Counted from the stretch's first letter, positions 29,084-39,728 are shown. The stretch: 64,000 nt of DNA from Planctomycetaceae bacterium (GCA_024642205.1 JAHEBQ010000026.1:1-64000); one strand, 5' to 3'. The notes: a model not told the origin generated them from the sequence alone. Made by a program: numbers and translations.

Positions 29084-31807
29084 ATGTACGAACAAATATA
29101 CCACTTCCACTCGCGACCCTTCACGGCGACTCCGTATGTCAAGCATTATTTCGCCGGCCAGGCAATTCAACAATCACTTACCCAGGCAAGCATGTGCGTC
29201 GATCGGGGGACCGGTCCCGTGGTCGTCGTGGGTGCGACAGGCACTGGAAAATCATTGTTGCTTGCGATGCTGGAAGGACAGTTCCAGTCCCGATTCAATG
29301 TCGTCAACCTGGGTTGTGTCAGGTTGGACCAACGGCGGGAGCTTCTGCAAAGCCTGTTGCACGAGCTGCAATTACCGTTTAAAGATCTTTCCGAAACTGA
29401 GCTTCGGTTTTCACTGATCGACTATCTTAAGCCGAGCGAAAAATGCCCCAACGGAATTCTCTTGCTCGTTGACGAAGCCCAGGCACTGTCCGTTGACATG
29501 CTCGACGAGATTAGCCTGATCACGAACTTTGTCCGCGAAGGCCAACCCCGAGTTCGACTGGTGATGGCTGGAAGCCAGCGTCTGGAAGAGAATTTGAATC
29601 ACGCAACGTTGGAATCCTTCAATCAGCGAATCGCGGCACGATGTTACCTGGGTAATTTGAACCGAGATGAAACGGCAAACTACGTAACCGAACATATCGA
29701 CCGCGCCGGCGGCACCGGTTCCCGGTTGTTCCACGCCGACAGCCTGAGAGCGATTCACGACGTGTCGGATGGTTGTCCTCGCCTGATCAATCAAGTCTGT
29801 GATCAAGCCCTGATTCTTGCGGCGACTCGCGCCGAAAAGGAGATAACAGACGCTTGCATCCACGAAGCCTGGGCGGATGTTCAGAGTTTCCCCGGCTCAT
29901 TCAACCCTTCAACCTCCACTCCTGTCGTTGCTTCCGGTTTGAAAAACGACGAGAGTTGGACCGTGATCGAATTTGGTCAACTCGACGACGAGCACACCCA
30001 ATCTTCACCAGGGGCAGCTTGTGAGGAAGCAAACGCCAATGAAGCTCCGGTTCAGGAGCCGACCAGCAACACGCATGATTTCCAGGAATGCGTGCAAGGC
30101 GATCCAGACTGCGAAGCACAACAGGACGAAGCCCTGGCGCGTGAACCGCATTTCGCCGCAACCACTGGAGAAGTTGGACAAAGCGAATTCGACGGTCCAT
30201 CGATTGATTCAGAATCGCTCGACGAGCCACCCTTGAATATCGATGGATCCGCGGAAAACCAGTCGTGGCCAGAAACCGAATCGACTCGGGATCCTTTAAC
30301 TGTTGCCGATGCTACGGAGATGGCAGAACAACTGGCTGGCGTTTTCGGAACCGGGCTGGAAGACGAAAACGAGTTCAACCCAGAAAATGCCCAGATTTCG
30401 GACCTGGAACTGGAACAAGCACAAATTTTTGAGCAGGTAGAATTGGAACAGAACAATATCTTCGCAGACGATCAGCCTGACGAAGATTTCGTCGCTCTGG
30501 CCGATTTGGACACAGGAATTGACATCCAGGACCCATTGGACCGTCACGCCGATTATCAAATTGGAAACGAAGCGATTGACGACCAATCCCACGTCGAGTC
30601 CGAATCATTCGACTATGACAATGTTGAAGATCACGATCCGGCCTGGGATCGTCTGAATTCAGACTCGCTGGAACCTGCTTCCTTCGGAGCCGACACGGAC
30701 CAACCGGACCAGGGTGAAACGAAAGACGTTCGGGCGGTGGAACAGTCGACCAGGCAGCCAATCGAAACCATCGATCCATTCAACGAATCGTTCGAAGAAG
30801 AAGAAAACCTTTACGATCGGTATGCTCCTTTCGTTGCGCACCAGAACCAAAGTTCGCTTACGCTGACCTCGGAAGATCTCGCATTGTTAACTCCCGAAGA
30901 TGAATGCCTAACAACTGATTCGTCCGCGACCTCCGAAACCGACGCCATTTCCACGATCATCATCAACCAATTGGAACAACATGCCATCACCGAAGTCGAT
31001 CCGGCCATCGATGTCGATCCAGGTAACGTTGACGACAGTGAAGATTTACACACGCGCAATCTGGCTCACCCAGCTGCCGACGACGAAGACAGCGCCAATC
31101 CGGACGGCGACACCAACAGTTCCGAAATGCCGCATTGGGAGAACGACTCACTCGAGGAATTCGAAGCAATGGCAGTCGCGGGGGCCGATGATCGCTCCGA
31201 AACCGACGATGAAACGGAATGCACCGATTTTGGCCGAAAGCAAGAGGACCAGGAGGACGATGTCGATCCGGACATTCGGATGCAGGCGGAAGAAATTTTG
31301 AGACGCCTTGGCAAGTCCAAACACGTTTCATGTGAAACAACATCCGATGAGAACGCCAGCGATGACTCCCCTGCTAATGTTCCCCTGGACTCGAGCGACG
31401 CAGCGACCGGGAAACAGGATCTGGCAGGAGAGTCTCCAGTCAGCTCCCCGCAAGTCGAACTGGTTGACTTCGAATATGCCCAACAAACCGCTGCACTCGA
31501 TGAATCACAGCAGATTCTCAACGAGATACTCGAGCAAAGACACGCGTTGGCAAAGCAGCGCGAAATGCTGGAGGAGGGGCGGGCTCAATTGCCAAATGAA
31601 GCGAATTCAGGCGCCGACCCGCACACCGGAGACGACCAGGAGATGATCGTAGTCAGTCGCATGGAAGAGCGATCAGAACCAACGGGCTTCAAAGTCGAAG
31701 CGCCGGTTCCGTTCCCGTCGACGCCGGTCTCAACGGGCCGAGCCGAGCGAATGGACTATCAAAAGCTGTTCGACCAACTTCGCGAGATTTCCAATTCGAA
31801 CGAATAG
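29084..31807 (+). CDS. ExeA/GspA-like AAA ATPase fused to a ~600-aa acidic low-complexity tail
   Basis: YEQIYHFHSRPFTATPYVKHYFAG, Walker A GATGTGKS, Walker B GILLLVDEAQ, DGCPRLINQVCDQAL; then long D/E-rich region. Confidence 0.85.
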   Translation: MYEQIYHFHSRPFTATPYVKHYFAGQAIQQSLTQASMCVDRGTGPVVVVGATGTGKSLLLAMLEGQFQSRFNVVNLGCVRLDQRRELLQSLLHELQLPFKDLSETELRFSLIDYLKPSEKCPNGILLLVDEAQALSVDMLDEISLITNFVREGQPRVRLVMAGSQRLEENLNHATLESFNQRIAARCYLGNLNRDETANYVTEHIDRAGGTGSRLFHADSLRAIHDVSDGCPRLINQVCDQALILAATRAEKEITDACIHEAWADVQSFPGSFNPSTSTPVVASGLKNDESWTVIEFGQLDDEHTQSSPGAACEEANANEAPVQEPTSNTHDFQECVQGDPDCEAQQDEALAREPHFAATTGEVGQSEFDGPSIDSESLDEPPLNIDGSAENQSWPETESTRDPLTVADATEMAEQLAGVFGTGLEDENEFNPENAQISDLELEQAQIFEQVELEQNNIFADDQPDEDFVALADLDTGIDIQDPLDRHADYQIGNEAIDDQSHVESESFDYDNVEDHDPAWDRLNSDSLEPASFGADTDQPDQGETKDVRAVEQSTRQPIETIDPFNESFEEEENLYDRYAPFVAHQNQSSLTLTSEDLALLTPEDECLTTDSSATSETDAISTIIINQLEQHAITEVDPAIDVDPGNVDDSEDLHTRNLAHPAADDEDSANPDGDTNSSEMPHWENDSLEEFEAMAVAGADDRSETDDETECTDFGRKQEDQEDDVDPDIRMQAEEILRRLGKSKHVSCETTSDENASDDSPANVPLDSSDAATGKQDLAGESPVSSPQVELVDFEYAQQTAALDESQQILNEILEQRHALAKQREMLEEGRAQLPNEANSGADPHTGDDQEMIVVSRMEERSEPTGFKVEAPVPFPSTPVSTGRAERMDYQKLFDQLREISNSNE
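31324..31339. promoter_or_regulatory. parS-like degenerate palindrome inside the ExeA-like CDS
   Basis: CGTTTCATGTGAAACA, 14/16 match to TGTTTCACGTGAAACA. Confidence 0.4.
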
Positions 31808-31855
31808 GCTCTTGTTGACCATTGCCACCATTTAACTTTCCTTTTGTTTCAGGCC

Positions 31856-32974
31856 ATGACCTCAAAATCTCCGACCCCATCGACGGACCATGCCGTCTCC
31901 AGCCAGCTTGGCCGAAAGTGGCTTGAGTCGTCTGACAACCGTGTAGTGACCGATTCACCTGCTGACCAACAACCGGCGAGGAACTTTGTGTCGAAGGAAA
32001 TCCAACCCGGCGTTCTCGGCATGGATCAACTTTCTCGAGACGAATCCGGAGTGAAAAATCCGGCGCGACCCTCCGAACTCGCTCCCTTCTCCATCGCCAT
32101 CCCGGACGTTTCGGCAAACACCGGTAGCCCCGTCTCGATGTTGGACTATGCAGTGTTTAATAACCCGGAGGAGATGGCCCATGCGCTTGCCATCGCAAGC
32201 GAAGATCGACTGAACGCCGTTGGAGGAACGGGTTCATCGACACTCAACAGTAAGTCACGGAAAGGCGGAACAGGACGCCCGAACAGTACTCCATTGCGAA
32301 ACGACATTTCGGAGCCGCCAACCGAATGGACGGACATGCCGTCAACCAGAGAGACTCAACGAAACGACTTAGACAAACCTTCCGATCAAGCCACCAAAAA
32401 CCTGGCAATTGAAAAGTTGACCAACGCGATTGTCGAAAAGTTTCCCCTCGGTGACCCGACGGTTCTGCTGTTCGTAGGATCCGAGTCCAACAGGCATATC
32501 GACGAAACGTGCGCTCGGGTTGCATCTGAATTGGCGGATCGAAAAATCGGCCGAATTCTCCTGCTCGATTCCGATGCCGGAAGTCACGAGCTTTCCAACG
32601 CCAGCGGAGTCTCGGGTCAACCGGGTATTACCGATGTGGTTAACGACTCCGTCCCCTGGGAATCGACGATTTACGGCCGTTCTGCGACGGGGCTGGACTT
32701 CCTGGCGTCGGGAAAGGGCGTTTTCCACCATCCCGACTCCAGCAACCGACTTCGTCGCGCGGTGGCCGAAATGAAAAAAGAATACCAGTTCATCTGTATC
32801 GCGGCGGGAGATGCACAAGACCCTTCGGCCCGAATCTGGAATGACATCTGTGACGGAAGCTACCTGCTGGTAAGCATGAAAAACAGCAACCAGACCATTG
32901 CAAAATCGGCCGTGGCGGAAATGCAGTCCAGCGGCGCCCGGCTATTGGGATGTGTCGTAACAGACGTCGATTAA
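31856..32974 (+). CDS. BY-kinase/CpsD-like protein with degenerate Walker A
   Basis: PTVLLFVGSESNRHIDETCARVASELADRKIGRILLLDSDAGSHELSNASGVSGQPGITDVV...LLGCVVTDVD: CpsD fold cues but no GKS/T. Confidence 0.65.
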   Translation: MTSKSPTPSTDHAVSSQLGRKWLESSDNRVVTDSPADQQPARNFVSKEIQPGVLGMDQLSRDESGVKNPARPSELAPFSIAIPDVSANTGSPVSMLDYAVFNNPEEMAHALAIASEDRLNAVGGTGSSTLNSKSRKGGTGRPNSTPLRNDISEPPTEWTDMPSTRETQRNDLDKPSDQATKNLAIEKLTNAIVEKFPLGDPTVLLFVGSESNRHIDETCARVASELADRKIGRILLLDSDAGSHELSNASGVSGQPGITDVVNDSVPWESTIYGRSATGLDFLASGKGVFHHPDSSNRLRRAVAEMKKEYQFICIAAGDAQDPSARIWNDICDGSYLLVSMKNSNQTIAKSAVAEMQSSGARLLGCVVTDVD

Positions 32975-33068
32975 AGCCCGGGCCTCGCTATTTCCTCGTT
33001 GAAACCGGCAGAAGACCGGTTCGACCCAGAAATGTGTCAGTACTTTTGTTCCTTCTGCTGGAGAATTC

Positions 33069-34103
33069 ATGCACGTCCTCGTCACTGGTGGAGCAGGGTA
33101 TATTGGCAGCCATACATGCCTTGAACTGCTAAACGCCGGGCACCAAGTCACAGTGGTTGACAATCTCAGCAACTCTTCGGAGGAATCACTGCAACGAGTC
33201 AGTACATTGACAGGCAAGGAAATTGCGTTCTTTCGAATCGACCTGCTGGACCAACTCGGTTTGGATGCGGTATTCCGGGACAACCAGTTCGATGCGGTGA
33301 TTCATTTCGCCGCACTGAAAGCCGTCGGCGAAAGCGTTGCCAAACCGCTGGCCTACTACCAGAACAACATCACGGGAACGGTGAATCTCTGTGACGCGAC
33401 GCAGCGACATCACGTCAGTCATTTCGTGTTCAGTTCGAGTGCCACCGTATATGGCATTCCCAGATCGTTGCCTTTGACCGAAACATCGGCAACTCCCATG
33501 GAAGAAGTGACCAATCCCTATGGCCGCTCAAAATTGATGCTGGAGTATATCCTGAAAGACTGGCAGGCCTCACAACCGCAGACCAATGTGGCGCTACTTA
33601 GGTATTTCAATCCGGTCGGTGCACATGAATCCGGGCAAATTGGCGAAGACCCCAACGGCATTCCTAACAACTTGTTACCTTATATCTCCCAGGTGGCAGT
33701 GGGAAAACTCGAAAGAGTCGGTGTATTTGGATGCGACTACGAAACGCCCGACGGGACCGGTGTTCGCGATTATATTCATGTCGTCGACCTGGCGCGTGGA
33801 CATGTTCTGGCCCTCGACAAACTGGCCGAAAACCCTGGTGTGGTAACGTACAACCTTGGAACCGGAAACGGTTACAGTGTGTTGGAGATCGTGGCTGCCT
33901 TTGAGCGCGCCTGCGGAAAAAAAATCCCCTTCACGTTCCTTGATCGACGGCCAGGCGACATCGCGGTGTGTTACGCAGACCCATCGTTGGCAAAAACTGA
34001 ACTGGGCTGGGTGGCGGAACGGGGAATCGACGAGATGTGTACCGATGGCTGGCGATGGCAATCGCAAAACCCCAGCGGTTACACCACGATCGCCGGTTCA
34101 TGA
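33069..34103 (+). CDS. galE: UDP-glucose 4-epimerase
   Basis: VLVTGGAGYIGSHTCLELLNAGHQVTVVDNLSNSS, FSSSATVYG, NPYGRSKLMLE, GTGNGYSVLE. Confidence 0.96.
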   Translation: MHVLVTGGAGYIGSHTCLELLNAGHQVTVVDNLSNSSEESLQRVSTLTGKEIAFFRIDLLDQLGLDAVFRDNQFDAVIHFAALKAVGESVAKPLAYYQNNITGTVNLCDATQRHHVSHFVFSSSATVYGIPRSLPLTETSATPMEEVTNPYGRSKLMLEYILKDWQASQPQTNVALLRYFNPVGAHESGQIGEDPNGIPNNLLPYISQVAVGKLERVGVFGCDYETPDGTGVRDYIHVVDLARGHVLALDKLAENPGVVTYNLGTGNGYSVLEIVAAFERACGKKIPFTFLDRRPGDIAVCYADPSLAKTELGWVAERGIDEMCTDGWRWQSQNPSGYTTIAGS

Positions 34104-34168
34104 GCGATTCGTCAGCCTATCGGCCGGGTCCCGGATCGTCCTGATTCGCCAGAAACAGGACCTGAATT

Positions 34169-35146
34169 TCACTGTTGAACCGAGGGTGTCTCCCTGGCCG
34201 TCGAATCAACCCTGGCGGGCGGATCGACCTGATTGACGAATTCCCGCAGTTCATACCAATACTCCGGAGGCAACGGGTCATAGTGCCCGAGGCCAGGCAA
34301 CTCGTTGAAACTTTTGGTTTTTGAGGGTGAATTGCGAAATAGTTTCCGGGCCAGTTCAATGGGAATCAGCTGGTCCTCCGAACCATGAGACTGGTACAAA
34401 GGACAGTCACAGGTCTTGATTTTTTCAGCAGAGGGATATTGGTTGCGCATGACATATCGAACTGGTAACCACGGGTAATTAAGCTGAGCTGCATCGGTTA
34501 TTGAACTGAACGTTCGTTGAAGAACCAATACCCTGCACCCATGCTGACTAGCCAGATGAACCGCTGGCCCTCCGCCGAGCGAATGGCCTACGATAATGAT
34601 TTCCTGTGGCGACTTCCCGGTATTGTGACAAATCCACTCCAACGCAGCTTCTGAATCGGCCAGCACTCCGGCTTCGGTCGGACTTCCATCACATTTTCCA
34701 TAACCTCGATAATCAAACACAAATACATCGGCGACCAGCGACTGCCGCAAATAATCGCCGATATAGCCTGCTGACTCGGCGACGTTTTCGGCATTCCCAT
34801 GGCATAGCAATACGGTTCGATCGGGATTGCCCGGAAGAATCGACTCGGGCTTTTTCAGATGCCAGCCAACCAATCGCGTTCCGTCTTTCGATGGAAAATC
34901 GATTTCTTGGTGGTTGAAGTCAACCGGCTCCCAGGTTCCGCGTGGATATTTTGATCCTGGATAAACAAGTTTGGTCTCGTTGGCGGCCAAAAACACCAGA
35001 ACGCCCAGGTAACCAAGCAATGCTACGAGCGCCAGAATCTTGATCGAATGCAGCCACGAACGCTTTTTCCTGCGAGCCGATCTCGCGGTCACAGAGTCCA
35101 CGCCAGGAATCGAAGATTCAACGCTGGCCTTTACTTCAGTGTTCAT
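34169..35146 (-). CDS. Alpha/beta hydrolase (BEM46-like), membrane-anchored
   Basis: N-terminal TM; LLCHGNAENVAES, VFDYRGYGKCDGSPTE, IIVGHSLGGGPA, HGSEDQLIP. Confidence 0.88.
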   Translation of the reverse strand: MNTEVKASVESSIPGVDSVTARSARRKKRSWLHSIKILALVALLGYLGVLVFLAANETKLVYPGSKYPRGTWEPVDFNHQEIDFPSKDGTRLVGWHLKKPESILPGNPDRTVLLCHGNAENVAESAGYIGDYLRQSLVADVFVFDYRGYGKCDGSPTEAGVLADSEAALEWICHNTGKSPQEIIIVGHSLGGGPAVHLASQHGCRVLVLQRTFSSITDAAQLNYPWLPVRYVMRNQYPSAEKIKTCDCPLYQSHGSEDQLIPIELARKLFRNSPSKTKSFNELPGLGHYDPLPPEYWYELREFVNQVDPPARVDSTARETPSVQQ

Positions 35147-35277
35147 TCTTGATCTTGGTACGGTTGGGGTGGAATTTCATGAGCGTTGTAGAATAAAGTA
35201 TTTCAGCGTGTCGACCAATCCAAAACACGCCTTTTCGGCGGCTTCCCGGGAAAACGTAATGATGGATCGAGAGTTCT

Positions 35278-36009
35278 GTGGAATCTAATCCTACCTTGCT
35301 CGTCGTTGTTGCAACCTACAACGAGATAGACAATTTGCCCCGTCTGGTTCACCAGATCACGGAATTGCTCCCGGATGCTGACATCCTCGTGATCGACGAC
35401 GCGTCCCCGGATGGAACCGGGAATTGGTGTGAACAGGCGTCGTCCAAATATCCTCGAATGTCGGTATTGCACCGTGAAGAGAAACTGGGGCTGGGTTCAG
35501 CGGCAATCGTTGGATTTCACTACGCAAAATCCAAGAGTTACGAACTCGTAGCGACGATGGATGCGGATTTGAGCCACGACCCCAAGAGCCTTGCCGAGAT
35601 GATTCTGATTGCCAAGGACCCGAACCGTGCTGGCGTCGGCGTCATCCTCGGCAGTCGCTATATCCCGGGGGGAGGAACCGAAGGCTGGCCCTGGAGTCGG
35701 CGAATCGCCTCCAAAGCGGTTAATCGTTTTGCGCGGTTGATGTTGCGCCTCAAGACACATGACAATAGCGGAGCATTTCGGGTCTACCGTGCATCGGCGC
35801 TCGAGCAACTGGATTTGAAAAAACTGAAGAGCTCCGATTTCGCGTACCTCGAGGAGATCCTCTGGCGACTGGCAACGAAGGGCGTCGTGATGCTGGAATA
35901 TCCGATCCTGTTTCGAAACCGCGAGCTGGGCCGGTCCAAGACCAGTGCCCTGCTGGGGCTGAAAGTATTCTGGCAGATCACGATGATGGGCGTAGGAGCC
36001 TGGAAATAA
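35278..36009 (+). CDS. Polyprenol monophosphomannose synthase-type GT2 (GTG start)
   Basis: LLVVVATYNEIDNLPRLVHQI, DILVIDDASPDGTG, ATMDADLSHDPKSL, GSRYIPGGGTEGWPWSRR. Confidence 0.9.
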   Translation: MESNPTLLVVVATYNEIDNLPRLVHQITELLPDADILVIDDASPDGTGNWCEQASSKYPRMSVLHREEKLGLGSAAIVGFHYAKSKSYELVATMDADLSHDPKSLAEMILIAKDPNRAGVGVILGSRYIPGGGTEGWPWSRRIASKAVNRFARLMLRLKTHDNSGAFRVYRASALEQLDLKKLKSSDFAYLEEILWRLATKGVVMLEYPILFRNRELGRSKTSALLGLKVFWQITMMGVGAWK

Positions 36010-36331
36010 TTGCCTGGCACCTGGCAATTCAGCCCATCAAGCAAGGAGTCGGCCTCACCTCGTCAAATTCGACCCCTGTGGATCTGATCGGTCGCCGGGA
36101 AAAAAGTGAGCCTGTACCACGGAAATCCTCGCTTCGCGAGGTTTCGTTTCTCGAGTCATAAGCGATTCAACGAATGCAATCCAGTGGTTGAAACGGCCGG
36201 ACCCTATCGGTAACGAGCAGATAACAATGCATTACAATCGCTGGAGTCGACTGTTGGAATGAATCCGATTATGCAAGACTGATCTTACCCAGCAATCATT
36301 TTCCCCACCACTGTTAGCAATCGTATCAAAC

Positions 36332-36760
36332 ATGTTTTTGCCAGACATTTCACCCTTTCATTTGGCGTTCCCTGTCGATGACCTTGATGCCGCACGTGCA
36401 TTCTACGGTGGCGTGCTCGGATGCCCGGAAGGACGCAGTAGCGAACGGTGGATTGACTTCAATCTGTTTGGTCACCAGATCGTAGCACATTGGAAGGACG
36501 GACATGTCAAGCCGAGCCACACCAATCCAGTCGACGGACATGATGTCCCAGTACCGCATTTTGGTGTCGTGTTACCCTGGGAAAAGTGGGAAACACTTGC
36601 TCGACAATTGAAGGCGAAAAAGATCGAGTTCGTCATTGAGCCATACATTCGATTCAAAGGGGAAGTTGGCGAGCAGGCAACGATGTTCTTTCACGACCCG
36701 GCGGGGAACGCTTTGGAGTTCAAGGCGTTCAAGGATCCATCCCAGATTTTCGCGAAATAA
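36332..36760 (+). CDS. VOC (glyoxalase-like) family protein
   Basis: [42 protein letters not shown]. Confidence 0.9.
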   Translation: MFLPDISPFHLAFPVDDLDAARAFYGGVLGCPEGRSSERWIDFNLFGHQIVAHWKDGHVKPSHTNPVDGHDVPVPHFGVVLPWEKWETLARQLKAKKIEFVIEPYIRFKGEVGEQATMFFHDPAGNALEFKAFKDPSQIFAK

Positions 36761-37766
36761 GTGGTCGCCTGTGAATTCACAGGTAACCGATTCGCCAAAA
36801 AACCGACCGACATCGAAAGTACACTCGATCCGATTGAAGACCTGATCAAAACCGGATGCCGTGGCGTAAATTGGCCTTCCTGATGAGAGACGACAGCTTG
36901 ACCGACAACCCCGGGTTTTGCCAGGTACCATTCGGCTGTCGATGCCAGTCGACCGGGATGTCTACGGTGCTGTTTGGCACAACCTACCGGTATTGGGGGA
37001 TGAGCCACGCCGACTGATTAAATGCAAAATCAGCCATGAAAAAATACCTGACCGATTGCCGAACGTGGCTACTTTGCACGCCATTGATTTCGGCGGGGAG
37101 GCAAATCAACTGGCGTGGGCCTTTGGAAGCGAGCCATTTGAATGATGGGGTTGCGATTTCAACCCCCGCCAACGTGGCTGGGACGCGCCGCTATCGGCCA
37201 CGGGAAATCAAGTTCGTTTGTAAATTCGAATTGCCGTATCTGCCATTCGCCGACAGTTATTTTGAAATCGTAATGGTGTTTCAGTGTTTGCCCCTGTTCA
37301 TCAAACGGAAGACAGTTGCTTAACGGAGTTACGCCGGGTCACGTAGTCGGATGGTTTGCTTTGCGTGACGATTCAGAACGACCAAACGTGGCTGTCAAGG
37401 CAAGTCCGATTGCAGTTCATGGCTCATTTCGAAAAAGCCAGTCAATTCGACTCGACGATTCATGTGTCGCCGGCGACCCCTGCCCCTCCCATGCCGTTGC
37501 CAAGAATTGTCTTTCCGATGTCGAGGGACGCTTCCCGCAATTGTATTGTTGAGTGTTCCAGTGATTATGTGAGGGAATAATGGGGTCGCTTCTTCTATGT
37601 CCACCAGATTGCTCCGTGCGGGCACAATGGTTTCCAATCCGTTGTTCGGATGAACCCCACGTAGATCGAGAATACGAACGCAGTTGGACGCGCTTCGTTG
37701 ACAGCCGTTTTTTCGCCTCATAAAATCGTGATTCACAACCAGCACGCCCACTACCCGGAGTACCGC

Positions 37767-39728
37767 ATGAGTGAAACAGCCTCAAGTCAAATCGACAATG
37801 TGATGCACGAAGACCGGTTGTTCCCGCCTTCGAGAGAGTTTGCCACTCGGGCGCGAATCGGGTCCGCCGAGCAATATCAGGAGATTTACGAACGCGCCAA
37901 AAACGACCCGCACGGATTCTGGGACGAAATCGCCAAAAACGAACTTCACTGGTTTGAGCCGTACACCTCCGTGCTGGAAGGCGAGACGACCAACGTTAAA
38001 TGGTTTGCCGGCGGAAAAACCAATCTCGCATACAACTGCCTGGATGCAAATATCGCCGCCGGTCATGGGGATCGGATTGCCCTCATTTGGGAAGGCGAAC
38101 CTGGTGATCAGCGCACTCTGACCTACACGGAACTTCATACCGAAGTCTGTAAATTCGCCAACGCGTTAAAGAAGCTCGGCGTCGGAGTCGGTGATGTGGT
38201 GTCAATTTACATGCCGATGACCCCGGAGATCGCGATTGCGATGCTGGCCTGTGTTAGAATCGGAGCGGTCCATTCGGTGATCTTCGCGGGTTTTTCTGCC
38301 GAAGCGATCGCCGACCGCAACCATGATGCCAGCGCCAAAGTGCAATTAACTTCCGATGGACTCTGGCGACGCGGAAAATGTATTCCGCTCAAGGAGACCG
38401 TAGACAAAGCCCTGGAAAAGTCGCCGACCGTAGAACATTGCATCGTTTTGAAGCGCTGTGAAAACGAATGCAACATGCAGGAAGGTCGCGATCATTGGTG
38501 GCATGAGTTGGTCCAGTCCGCTTCCGAAGATTGCCCGGCCACCCCATTGGACAGTGAAACAACATCGTTCATTCTTTACACGAGCGGTTCGACCGGCAAA
38601 CCCAAAGGGATACGACATACCACAGCGGGATACAACATCTGGACCAAAAAGACGTTTGAATGGGTGTTCGATTATCGCGACGAGGATATTTACTGGTGCA
38701 CCGCTGATTGCGGCTGGATCACAGGGCACAGCTACATTGTATACGGACCGCTTTCCGCAGGAGCAACCTGCTTGATGTACGAAGGTGCCCCGAACCACCC
38801 GGCGGAAGATCGTTTTTGGGAACTCGTCGAAAAGTACAAAGTCACGATCCTGTACACAGCCCCGACCGCGATTCGAGCCTTCGTCAAATGGGGAGATGAA
38901 CACGTCGACAAACACGATCTCTCCAGCCTGCGTTTGCTGGGAACCGTTGGCGAGGGGATCAATCCGGACACCTGGATCTGGTATCACGAGAAAATTGGAG
39001 GTGGCCGGTGTCCAATCGTTGATACCTGGTGGCAAACCGAAACGGGCGGAATCATGTTGAGCCCGTTGCCTGGGGCAACAGCCACGAAACCAGGAAGTTG
39101 TACGCAGCCACTCCCGGGAGTCGTTCCGGTCATTGTCGACGAAACGCTGACACCGGTCGAGCGAAACAATGGCGGCATGCTGTGCATCTCCCAGCCGTGG
39201 CCGGGAATGCTCCGTGGGATTTGGGGTGACGAAGAGAGATTCAAGCGCCAATACTGGGAAACTTTCCCCGGGAATTACTTGACTGGAGACAATGCCAGGC
39301 TGGATGACGACGGCTACTACTGGATCATGGGCCGCATCGACGACGTGATCAACGTGTCGGGGCACCGGTTGAGCACGATCGAAGTCGAAAGCGCTTTGGT
39401 CTCGCATCCCAACGTTGCGGAATGTGCCGCGGTTGGTCGTCCTCATGAAATCAAAGGACAGGCGATCGCGGTTTTCGTAACGATCAAGGACGCTGAGCCA
39501 ACGGATGAACTTCGCGACGATTTGCGGCGACATGTTCGAAAAGAAATCGGCGCGCTGGCCGTTCCCGATGATATCCGCTTCACCGAGGCAGTCCCCAAGA
39601 CGCGCAGCGGAAAAATCATGCGTCGCCTGCTTCGCGATATCGCCGCCGGCCACGAAGCAACCGGTGACACCAGTACACTCGAAGATTTCAGTGTCCTGGC
39701 AAAACTTCGCGAATCTGACGAACAGTAG
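37767..39728 (+). CDS. acs: Acetyl-CoA synthetase
   Basis: [86 protein letters not shown] at 37767. Confidence 0.95.
   Translation: MSETASSQIDNVMHEDRLFPPSREFATRARIGSAEQYQEIYERAKNDPHGFWDEIAKNELHWFEPYTSVLEGETTNVKWFAGGKTNLAYNCLDANIAAGHGDRIALIWEGEPGDQRTLTYTELHTEVCKFANALKKLGVGVGDVVSIYMPMTPEIAIAMLACVRIGAVHSVIFAGFSAEAIADRNHDASAKVQLTSDGLWRRGKCIPLKETVDKALEKSPTVEHCIVLKRCENECNMQEGRDHWWHELVQSASEDCPATPLDSETTSFILYTSGSTGKPKGIRHTTAGYNIWTKKTFEWVFDYRDEDIYWCTADCGWITGHSYIVYGPLSAGATCLMYEGAPNHPAEDRFWELVEKYKVTILYTAPTAIRAFVKWGDEHVDKHDLSSLRLLGTVGEGINPDTWIWYHEKIGGGRCPIVDTWWQTETGGIMLSPLPGATATKPGSCTQPLPGVVPVIVDETLTPVERNNGGMLCISQPWPGMLRGIWGDEERFKRQYWETFPGNYLTGDNARLDDDGYYWIMGRIDDVINVSGHRLSTIEVESALVSHPNVAECAAVGRPHEIKGQAIAVFVTIKDAEPTDELRDDLRRHVRKEIGALAVPDDIRFTEAVPKTRSGKIMRRLLRDIAAGHEATGDTSTLEDFSVLAKLRESDEQ

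Noticed and set aside
37316-37580. Short overlapping ORFs in the gap before acs
   Set aside because: No recognisable motifs and no consistent frame. Reported only as a gene-poor gap.
39456-39463. GGACAGGC inside acs as another copy of the dispersed repeat
   Set aside because: Encodes the family-conserved KGQAI segment of acetyl-CoA synthetase. Explained by protein constraint.
38346-39653. 435-aa minus-strand ORF opposite acs
   Set aside because: Fully antisense to a clear acs gene. Its composition (Arg/His/Cys-rich) is typical of an antisense shadow ORF.
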